Source of the DNA: Cnuibacter physcomitrellae
GTDB taxonomy: Bacteria; Actinomycetota; Actinomycetes; Actinomycetales; Microbacteriaceae
Assembly (NCBI RefSeq): GCF_014640535.1
Contig: NZ_BMHD01000001.1
Span: 3,027,474-3,091,473, forward strand
Length of the DNA: 64,000 bases
Direction of reading: 5' to 3'
The notes below the pieces were generated by a model. The model did not search any database. It saw nothing but the letters and a program-made list of their open reading frames with translations, and was not told where the DNA came from. The position numbers and the translations under genes are program-made. Shown piece by piece: positions 7,666 to 14,275 of this stretch. Every line of letters begins with the position of its first letter. Position 1 is the first letter of the stretch.

Positions 7666-7836
7666 GCCGTAGTCCGCGGCCGGGCGCGGCTCCGTCCCGC
7701 CGGTGGCGAGCGCGTGGGTCACGATCGTGTCGACCGTCTCGCGGCTGTCCTGGAAGATCGCGACGGCGACGCCGGGGCTCACGCACGGGTCACCGATCGG
7801 GAGGTCGGTGAAGGTCTGGCGAACGACGAGACGACC
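7666..7836 (-). pseudogene. Truncated VOC (glyoxalase-like) gene remnant
   Basis: On the reverse strand, in the same frame as the amidase and directly after its stop codon, the translation reads VVRQTFTDLPIGDP ... FQDSRETVDTIVTHALA and then TGGTEPRPAADYG. This is the C-terminal half of a VOC family protein (the family usually reads S-x-E-x-VD-x4-AL-A-GG-x-E-x2-P-x-D-x-G, followed by a mobile-loop/DPDGH segment). The DPDGH metal-ligand segment and the N-terminal half are absent. The remnant is cut at both ends and marks a probable rearrangement junction between the surface/sigma locus and the amidase operon. Confidence 0.55.
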
Positions 7837-9273
7837 TCAGGAGACGGGTGGGCGGGCGGTCCAGGGGAGGGCGCGCTCCAGGGCGGCCGCGGCGCGGAGG
7901 ACTCGGGCATCGGCAAGGTGGCCGCCCGCGATCTGGATCCCGACCGGGAGTCCCGCGGCGGTGAGCCCGACGGGGATCGACGCGGCAGGGGTGTCCGTCA
8001 TGTTGAAGGGGTAGGTGTTCAGCCAGCCGAGCATCCGCTGGCGGAGCGGGAGCCCGTCGAGGTGGGGTGGGCCGTACATCCCGACGGGGATGCCCGCGAC
8101 CCTCACGGTGGGGCTCACCAGGACGTCGTAGTCCTCCATGAACGAGCGGAACGCCCGGTAGACGGCGGTGCGTCCGATCTCGCCTGCGGCGATCGCGGCC
8201 CCCGTCTGGCGGGCGCCCGCGAACGCGATCTCCTTGAGCTCGGGGTCGACCTGGCCCTCGAGGGCATCCCAGTCGTAGTAGTCGGCGTCGCCGGCGTACG
8301 CCGGGAGCCAGACCGCCGACCACATCGCCTCCTCGACGCCGGACCAGGCCGGGGTCGCGTCGACGACCGTCGCTCCCAGGTCGGCGAAGCGGCGCACCGC
8401 ATCCTCGCAGAGGGCGAGGACCTCGGGGTCGGTCCGATGCGGGAAGCCCAGGTCGGGAGACCAGGCGATGCGCCAGCCGGTCAGATCGGGTGCGCCGTCT
8501 CCGAGGTCGACCGCGGCCAGCCAGTCGACGTCTCCCGCCGGCAGGCTGAGCGGGTCCACCGCATCCGGGCCGGACTCGACGCTCGCCATGAGCGCGGCGT
8601 CGGCGACCGACCTCGCGAGGACGCCGTGGCTGAGGAACGTCGCGAACCCGGTGGGGAGGAGCTCCTGAGGGATACGGCCGGTGGACGGCTTGAACCCGAC
8701 GACCCCCGACATCGCGGCCGGGATGCGGATGGACCCGGCCCCGTCGCTGCCGTCTGCGAGGGCAGTCAGTCCTGCCGCCACGCCTGCGGCGCCGCCGCCG
8801 GTCGACCCTCCGGGCGACCAGTCGGGGTTCCACGGGTTGCGGGTCGCGCCGTAGAGGTGGTTGTCGGTGACGCCCTTGTAGCCGTTCTCGGGGAGGTTCG
8901 TCTTGCCGAGGAAGAGCCCGCCGGCGGCCGCGAGACGTCGGGTGACGACGGCGTCGGCCGCGGCGACATGCCCCTCTGCCGCCTTCATCCCGCCGGTGTG
9001 GGGCAGGCCCGCCGCGGCCGTGCTCTCCTTGAGGGAGTACGGCACCCCGGCGAGGGGTCCGGGGTCCTCGCCGCGGGCGATCGCAGCATCCAGGCGCGCG
9101 GCGCCGGATCGGACCTGCGCCGGGTCGTGGTGCACGAGCGCGTTGAGCGTCGGGTTCAGCCGCGCGACACGCTCGAGGCACTCCTCCGCGATGTCGGCGA
9201 CGCGCAGGTCGCCGGCGCGGACGCGCTGAGCGATCGTCGTCGCGGGAAGCCAGGCGAGCTCGTCGTCGGCCAT
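7837..9273 (-). CDS. Amidase-signature family amidase (478 aa)
   Basis: Hydrolyses a C-N amide bond with a Ser-cisSer-Lys triad. K82 lies in SLKES, the cis-Ser S157 in PGGSTGG and the nucleophile S181 in GSDGAGSIRIPA; the S157-S181 spacing of 24 equals that of characterised members. Full length for the family; no signal peptide, so cytoplasmic. The gene follows the aminotransferase with a 3-nt gap, so the two are an operon, and its substrate may be an amide linked to that enzyme's pathway. Close relatives act on many substrates, so the specificity is open. Confidence 0.88.
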   Translation of the reverse strand: MADDELAWLPATTIAQRVRAGDLRVADIAEECLERVARLNPTLNALVHHDPAQVRSGAARLDAAIARGEDPGPLAGVPYSLKESTAAAGLPHTGGMKAAEGHVAAADAVVTRRLAAAGGLFLGKTNLPENGYKGVTDNHLYGATRNPWNPDWSPGGSTGGGAAGVAAGLTALADGSDGAGSIRIPAAMSGVVGFKPSTGRIPQELLPTGFATFLSHGVLARSVADAALMASVESGPDAVDPLSLPAGDVDWLAAVDLGDGAPDLTGWRIAWSPDLGFPHRTDPEVLALCEDAVRRFADLGATVVDATPAWSGVEEAMWSAVWLPAYAGDADYYDWDALEGQVDPELKEIAFAGARQTGAAIAAGEIGRTAVYRAFRSFMEDYDVLVSPTVRVAGIPVGMYGPPHLDGLPLRQRMLGWLNTYPFNMTDTPAASIPVGLTAAGLPVGIQIAGGHLADARVLRAAAALERALPWTARPPVS

Positions 9274-9276
9274 GAC

Positions 9277-10437
9277 TCAGCCCGCTGTCCGGCCGTACTC
9301 GGCCATCGCCGCATCGATCCCCGCGCCCAGGTCGACCTCGACCCCCAGGTCGCGCAGTCCGCTGCCGAGCGCGGTCAGCCCGACGATCGGGTACAGGCCC
9401 GTCGCCGTCGGGCCCATGTGGCCGATGTGGATGATGTTGCCGGCGCCCTGCCCGGTCGACAGCATCACGCCGTAGCGCTCGCGGATGTGCGCCGAGAGCT
9501 GGGTGTGGACGATGCCCTCGGGGACCCGCACGGCCGTGATCGGGTTGCCCGAGATCGCCTCGGAGCGGGGCCAGAGGGACAGCCCCATCGCCCGCACGCC
9601 CGCGCGGGTCACCGCGGCCGACCGCGCGTGCCGAGCGATCGAGGCGTCGACGCCCTCTTCGAGCATCTGGTCGAGCGCCGCCTCCAGGCCGACGACGTCG
9701 GTCACGGACGGGGTGAACGGGAAGGTGCCGTTCTCGAGCCAGCCCTCCTTCCAGTCGATGAGCGACACGTAGGAGTACCGCGGAGCGAGCGGGTTGGCGA
9801 GCATCCGCTCCCAGGCTGCGGGGCTGACCGACACCATGGTCGCTCCGACCGGGCCGCCGAGGCACTTCTGGCCGCCCGAGACGCAGACGTCGAGCTGCCA
9901 CTCGTCGGCCTCGAAGGGCACGCCTCCGATCGAGGAGAGCGCATCCACCAGGGTGAGGGCGCCGTGCCGGTGGGCGATCGGTCCGATGCGGGAGCAGTCG
10001 GAGATGGTGCCGGACGGGGTCTCCGAGTGCACCACGGTGACGAGCTCGATCTCGGGATGCTCGGCGAGGTAGGCGTCGACCGCATCCGGGTCGACGGCGT
10101 CGTCGTAGTCGACCTCGATCTCGTGCAGCACGGCACCCCACGCCGTCAGCCAGGAGCCCATGCCCTTGCCGTAGACGCCCTGCACCAGGTTGAGGACGTG
10201 CATCCCGGGCGTGACCAACGACCGCCCGGCCCCCTCGAGCGCGAGGATGCCCTCGCCCTGGAGCAGCAGCATGTCGTTCGTGGTGCGGAAGAACGCCGCC
10301 GCCTTCTCGGTCGTGCGGCGGAAGGTCTCGAGGAAGACGGGATCGAGGTGGTAGACGATCTGGGACCCGAGCGCGTCGAGCGTGCGGCCGGACGCCATCG
10401 TCGGACCCGCGGCGAGGGTGAAGTCGGGTGCTCTCAT
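9277..10437 (-). CDS. Class V aminotransferase, pyridoxamine-pyruvate transaminase-like
   Basis: PLP-fold type I, class V enzyme with the cofactor lysine at K191 (SGGQKCLGG). Segments LTLVDALSS, HSETPSGTI, NPLAPRYSYVSLIDW, FPFTPSV and RIGHMGPTA-like GHMGPTAT match my recollection of pyridoxamine-pyruvate aminotransferase of vitamin B6 degradation more closely than serine-glyoxylate or alanine-glyoxylate transaminases. I chose ATG 10437 rather than an upstream ATG at 10506, because the extra 23 residues are atypical and would cross the operator. A -10-like TATCGT lies 7 nt before this ATG. No other B6-degradation gene is in the window, so the substrate is uncertain. Confidence 0.75.
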   Translation of the reverse strand: MRAPDFTLAAGPTMASGRTLDALGSQIVYHLDPVFLETFRRTTEKAAAFFRTTNDMLLLQGEGILALEGAGRSLVTPGMHVLNLVQGVYGKGMGSWLTAWGAVLHEIEVDYDDAVDPDAVDAYLAEHPEIELVTVVHSETPSGTISDCSRIGPIAHRHGALTLVDALSSIGGVPFEADEWQLDVCVSGGQKCLGGPVGATMVSVSPAAWERMLANPLAPRYSYVSLIDWKEGWLENGTFPFTPSVTDVVGLEAALDQMLEEGVDASIARHARSAAVTRAGVRAMGLSLWPRSEAISGNPITAVRVPEGIVHTQLSAHIRERYGVMLSTGQGAGNIIHIGHMGPTATGLYPIVGLTALGSGLRDLGVEVDLGAGIDAAMAEYGRTAG

Positions 10438-10445
10438 GCGTCTCA

Positions 10446-10466
10446 CGATATGACTATGCAATATCG
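10446..10466. promoter_or_regulatory. Palindromic operator over the aminotransferase promoter
   Basis: CGATAT (10446-10451) and ATATCG (10461-10466) form an inverted repeat with a 9-nt centre, overlapping the reverse-strand TATCGT that lies 7 nt before ATG 10437. Its position over a probable -10 box suggests repressor binding. Confidence 0.45.
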
Positions 10467-10582
10467 CAAGTCGAGAAGAACTGGGAAGACGAAACACACT
10501 TGTCACACGGCGCGCGACGACTGCTCTCCGGCGTCGGTGAGCAGTACTGCTCCCGCCCTCACGACTCGCCCGAGATCGTCGC

Positions 10583-10597
10583 TAGCGTCGACGCGTG
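10583..10597 (+). promoter_or_regulatory. Leaderless-type -10 box of the subtilase gene
   Basis: TAGCGT (10583-10588), six nucleotides, then the GTG start at 10595. No Shine-Dalgarno is present. The same TANNNT-N6-start arrangement occurs at five other genes in the window. Confidence 0.5.
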
Positions 10598-12355
10598 CGC
10601 TCGTCACTCCTCGCCAAGTCCCTCCTCGTCCTCGCCGCGGGCGCCTTCGTCCTCGCGGGCGGAGTCGACGTCTCCGAGCCGGCGACGGCCGCGACCCCTG
10701 CCGACTGCCGGGCGATACCGGTGGAGGCCGACGGGCCCCTGCACTCAGCTGAGGCACGCGCCGCGTTCGGCGTCGATGGATCGGGCGTCACCGTGGGGCT
10801 GATGTCCGACTCGTTCGACGTCTCGCAGGGGGTGACCTCCTGGCAGGATGACGTCGCCTCCGGGGTGCTTCCCGGCCCGGGGAATCCGTGCGGATACGAG
10901 CAGCCGGTCGAGGTGCTGAAGGAGAGCGCAGACGGCGGGGCCGATGAGGGTCGTGCGATGGCTCAGCTGGTGCACGGCATCGCCCCGGGTGCTCGGCTGG
11001 TGTTCGCCAGCGACGGCACGAACGTCGACACGGCGGCGGACGCGGTGCGGGCTCTCGCCGCTGCGGGCGCCGACATCATCGTCGACGACGTCTCGCCCAC
11101 CGGGGAGCTCGTCTACCAGAAGACCGCGCTGTCGTCGGCGATCGAGCAGGTGAGATCGCAGGGGGTGCTCTACCTCACCTCCGCGGGCAACGAGAACATC
11201 GTCGGAGCCGCGGGCACGCCCGCGGAAGGCCGTCCGATCTCCGGATGGTCGACCCCGTCGTATCGCCCGACGGCCTGCCCGGCCTGGGTGACCCTCGACG
11301 ACACCGTGGTGGACTGTCTCGACTTCGATCCCTCGGGGACCTCCCCCGATCCGACCTACGGGCTGACCCTCGGGGAGGGGCAGTCGCCGAAGGAGCTCAT
11401 CCAGTGGGGAGAGCCCCAGGACGGCGCGAAGACGCGTCTCGTGCTGCAGCTCTACTCCCTCGACTCGGACACACCCGAGCTCCTGGCCACATCCCGGCCG
11501 CTGGCTGAAGGACCCGGAGTGACCGCGGCCACGCTCGCGAGCCTTCCCGACCCCGTCGACGAGGGCGAGTACGCCTTCGTCGTGGTCAGGGCCGCGGCCG
11601 ACCCCGAGTCGCTGCCGGCCGTGACCGTCGCGCCCGAGCTCGCGGGCGCGGCGGTCCTGGCTGTCGAGTACGACCGCAGCGCCGGACCCGATCGGGTGGG
11701 CGTGACGACGTACGGGCACCAGTCCGACGGCTCCGTGTCCGCCACCATCGGAGCGGCGCGCTGGTCGACTCCCGATCAGCTGCGCGACTACAGCTCGCTG
11801 GGCCCGGGCACGCTGCTCTTCGGTCCGACGCGCGACGACGAGCAGCCGGCCGCGCGGCTGCCCGAGCCCGTCGTCGTGCACGCACCCCAGATGATCGCCG
11901 TTGACGGGACGCGGACGTCGTTCTTCGGCAGCCGCTCCGTCGTCGACGGCGAGGTGCAGTACCGGTTCAGCGGTACGTCGGCGGCCGCACCCAACGCAGC
12001 AGCCGTCCTCGCGCTCGGCTGGTCGCTGCGGCCGGATGCAGGAGCGGAGGAGATCCTCGCGGCGGCTCAACGGACGGCGACGCCCCTGGCGAACCCCTAC
12101 GCCGAGTTCGGCTTCGCCGACGAGGACGTGGTGGGTTCCGGGCTCATCGACGCCTCCGCGCTGCTGGCCGAGCTGGCGGTCGCCCCCGCACCGTCTCCGT
12201 CTCCGTCCGACGTCGCCTCCACCGCCGCCTTGGCGGCGACCGGCGCCCCTGCGCCGTGGGCTCTGCTCGTGGCCGCGTCCGCCGTGCTCGCTGCGGGTGC
12301 AGCTGTAGTCGGCGTTCGCCGCCGGATGTCGCGCCGCTCCGCGGTGCGCGGCTGA
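10595..12355 (+). CDS. Subtilase-like sortase substrate with Glu in place of catalytic His
   Basis: A signal peptide (residues 1-33, AAT-AT cleavage region) leads into an S8-like fold. D72 lies in VTVGLMSDSFD and S462 in FSGTSAAAPNAA. Where subtilisins have HGTHVAG, this protein has DEGRAMAQLVHGIAPGA (E118), a substitution shared by a divergent S8 branch and reminiscent of sedolisin Glu. A beta insert of about 230 residues separates this from the Ser motif. The C-terminus is a Pro/Ser linker, LAATG (546-550), membrane helix and Arg tail, so it is probably attached to the wall by a class E sortase, as is the 3-3251 product. Protease activity is plausible but not certain. Confidence 0.75.
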   Translation: MRSSLLAKSLLVLAAGAFVLAGGVDVSEPATAATPADCRAIPVEADGPLHSAEARAAFGVDGSGVTVGLMSDSFDVSQGVTSWQDDVASGVLPGPGNPCGYEQPVEVLKESADGGADEGRAMAQLVHGIAPGARLVFASDGTNVDTAADAVRALAAAGADIIVDDVSPTGELVYQKTALSSAIEQVRSQGVLYLTSAGNENIVGAAGTPAEGRPISGWSTPSYRPTACPAWVTLDDTVVDCLDFDPSGTSPDPTYGLTLGEGQSPKELIQWGEPQDGAKTRLVLQLYSLDSDTPELLATSRPLAEGPGVTAATLASLPDPVDEGEYAFVVVRAAADPESLPAVTVAPELAGAAVLAVEYDRSAGPDRVGVTTYGHQSDGSVSATIGAARWSTPDQLRDYSSLGPGTLLFGPTRDDEQPAARLPEPVVVHAPQMIAVDGTRTSFFGSRSVVDGEVQYRFSGTSAAAPNAAAVLALGWSLRPDAGAEEILAAAQRTATPLANPYAEFGFADEDVVGSGLIDASALLAELAVAPAPSPSPSDVASTAALAATGAPAPWALLVAASAVLAAGAAVVGVRRRMSRRSAVRG

Positions 12356-12365
12356 GAGCATCGGT

Positions 12366-12393
12366 CGCGTCCGGCTCCTGTGGCGCGGACGCG
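12366..12393 (+). terminator. Stem-loop after the subtilase gene
   Basis: CGCGTCCG (12366-12373) and CGGACGCG (12386-12393) form a perfect 8-bp stem with a 12-nt loop, 10 nt after the stop at 12355. No T tract follows. Confidence 0.5.
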
Positions 12394-12441
12394 CTTCACG
12401 ACCTCGAATAAGTTATGCAATGTAAATGATCAATCAGGTTG

Positions 12442-12456
12442 TAGAGTTGCTCGGTG
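12442..12456 (+). promoter_or_regulatory. Leaderless-type promoter of the marR-MFS operon
   Basis: TAGAGT (12442-12447) lies six nucleotides before GTG 12454. The preceding 12410-12440 stretch is unusually AT-rich for this genome (TTATGCAATGTAAATGATCA) and is the natural place for a MarR autoregulatory operator. Confidence 0.5.
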
Positions 12457-12882
12457 CCCGACGACGATCAGCTCGCCTCGACCTTCCGCGACGCCCTGCG
12501 TCCGCTCCTCCGGCGTCTGACGCTCGAGCGGACGCTGTCGCTCAGCAAGACCGGGATGCTCTCCCGTCTCGATGAGCAGGGGCCGGCCACGGCGTCCGAG
12601 CTGGCGGCCGCGGAGCAGGTCAGCGCCCAGGCGGCCGCCGTAGCGCTGCGGGAGCTCGAGGATCGCGGGTTCGTCTCGCGGACCTCCGACCCGGATGATC
12701 GCCGCCGGGTGCGGGTGAGCCTCACCGACGCCGGCCGCAACCGCCTGCAGGAGGAGCGGGCTCGCGGGACGCGGTGGCTCGACGGAGCCCTCCGCGACCG
12801 CCTCGACGACGCCGATCGAGCCGCCCTCGAGGCGGTCGTCCCGGTGCTCCGGAAGCTCACGGGGGCGGGCGTCGATGAGTGA
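12454..12882 (+). CDS. MarR family transcriptional regulator (142 aa)
   Basis: A winged-helix dimer protein. The HTH reads ATASELAAAEQVSAQAAAVALRELEDRG (about 44-71), followed by the wing SRTSDPDDRRRVRVSLTDAG, the MarR hallmark DxRxxxxxLT. It starts at GTG 12454 directly behind a -10 box. It overlaps the MFS transporter gene by 8 nt, the usual layout of a local repressor controlling an efflux pump in response to the pump's substrate. Confidence 0.9.
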   Translation: MPDDDQLASTFRDALRPLLRRLTLERTLSLSKTGMLSRLDEQGPATASELAAAEQVSAQAAAVALRELEDRGFVSRTSDPDDRRRVRVSLTDAGRNRLQEERARGTRWLDGALRDRLDDADRAALEAVVPVLRKLTGAGVDE

Positions 12883-14275
12883 GTCCGGGCGGCGCCTGCT
12901 GCCGGCGCTCGTCTACGCCGCACTGTCGACGGCGATCGTCAGCTCCCTGGGCATGCTGCTCGTTCCCACCATCTCGCGGGAGCTCGCCGTCCCGATCAGC
13001 AGCGCGCAGTGGATGCTCACCGTCAACCTCCTCGTCGGGGCCGTCGCGACCCCGGTGATGGGTCGCCTCAGCGACGGCCCTCACAAGAAGGCCCTGCTGG
13101 TGGGGGCGCTGCTGGTGATCCTCGCGGGGTCGGTGATCGCGGCGACCGCGACGGACTTCTCCGTGTTCCTCGTGGGGCGGGCGCTGCAGGGCCTGACCTA
13201 CGGCATCGTCCCGGTCACGATCGCCCTGGCGCGGCGGTACCTGCCGCGCGATCAGACGGCGCGAGGCATCTCGAGCCTGTCGGTGACGGTGGCCACGGGC
13301 ATCGGGATCGGCTACCCGCTGACGGGCATCATCGCCGGCGTCGCCGACTACGAGTGGGCCTTCTGGTTCGCGGCCCTGTTCGTGGTCACGGCCATCGTCG
13401 TGGTGCTCGTCGTCGTCCCGCGCGGTCCGGACCGCGAAGCGCCACGCGCCGGGTTCGACGTCCCGGGTGCGCTTTTGCTCGCCGCCGGACTCGGCTCGCT
13501 GCTGCTCGCCGTGAGCGAGGGGCCGACCTGGGGATGGGGGTCGCCGGCGACGATCGGATGCTTCGTGGCCGCCGCCGTGCTGCTGACCGTCTGGGTCCTC
13601 GTCGAGCTGCGGGTCGCGCATCCGCTCATCAACCTGCGGGTGCTCCGCAAGCCGGAGGTGCTGCTGGCCAACGCGACGGGATTCGGGCTGGGCACGGCGA
13701 TGTACATGGGCCTCTCGATCGGCAGTCTCATCGCCCAAGCGCCTGCCGAGACAGGATACGGGATCGCCCTCCCGGTCTTCTGGGCGGGCTTCGTGATGTT
13801 CCCGCTCTCGGCGGGGAGCTTCCTCGCCAACCGGCTCACGCACGTGATCACCCGGCGCATCCGGATGACGACCCTGCTGCCGCTGGGAGCAGCCGTCGTC
13901 ACGGCGTCGATGATCCTGCTGCTGATCGCCCACGACGAGCTGTGGGAGATCCTCGTCGGGATGTTCCTGTTCGGTGTCGGGATCGGGAGCACCTACGCGG
14001 CGATGCCGGGCCTGATCGCCCGCAGCGTCGCCATCGAGGAGCTCGGCAGCACGGTCAGCTTCAACCAGGTGCTGCGCACCGTGGGCGGATCGTTCGGCAG
14101 CGCGATCTCGGGCGCTGTGCTGGCCGCGCACATGGCGACCGACGGACATCCCACCGGCGGGGGGATCGAGCTCGCGCTCACCCTCGCGGCGGCCGGATGC
14201 GCGGCGGTGCTGCTCGCGCTCCTCGCCGACCACGTCCGGGGCCGGCCTCGTCCGTCTGACGTGACCAGGTCCTAA
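12875..14275 (+). CDS. MFS drug/solute exporter, DHA2 (EmrB/QacA-like) type, 466 aa
   Basis: Multiple membrane segments, about 14 in total, with motif A of the MFS between helices 2 and 3 (GRLSDGPHKKALLVG) and the DHA2-like GIGIGYPLTGIIAG region near helix 5. Residues 8-40 form the first helix. It overlaps marR at its start and converges on the 14272 gene, with a 3-nt overlap of stop regions (14272-14275). Probable proton-driven export of a toxic compound sensed by the MarR protein; the substrate is not predictable. Confidence 0.85.
   Translation: MSESGRRLLPALVYAALSTAIVSSLGMLLVPTISRELAVPISSAQWMLTVNLLVGAVATPVMGRLSDGPHKKALLVGALLVILAGSVIAATATDFSVFLVGRALQGLTYGIVPVTIALARRYLPRDQTARGISSLSVTVATGIGIGYPLTGIIAGVADYEWAFWFAALFVVTAIVVVLVVVPRGPDREAPRAGFDVPGALLLAAGLGSLLLAVSEGPTWGWGSPATIGCFVAAAVLLTVWVLVELRVAHPLINLRVLRKPEVLLANATGFGLGTAMYMGLSIGSLIAQAPAETGYGIALPVFWAGFVMFPLSAGSFLANRLTHVITRRIRMTTLLPLGAAVVTASMILLLIAHDELWEILVGMFLFGVGIGSTYAAMPGLIARSVAIEELGSTVSFNQVLRTVGGSFGSAISGAVLAAHMATDGHPTGGGIELALTLAAAGCAAVLLALLADHVRGRPRPSDVTRS

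Noticed and set aside
7714-10752. Forward 1012-codon open frame opposite the amidase and aminotransferase
   Set aside because: It is the antisense shadow of two well-supported enzymes; its translation is rich in Arg, Gly and Asp with no domain, caused by high GC third positions.
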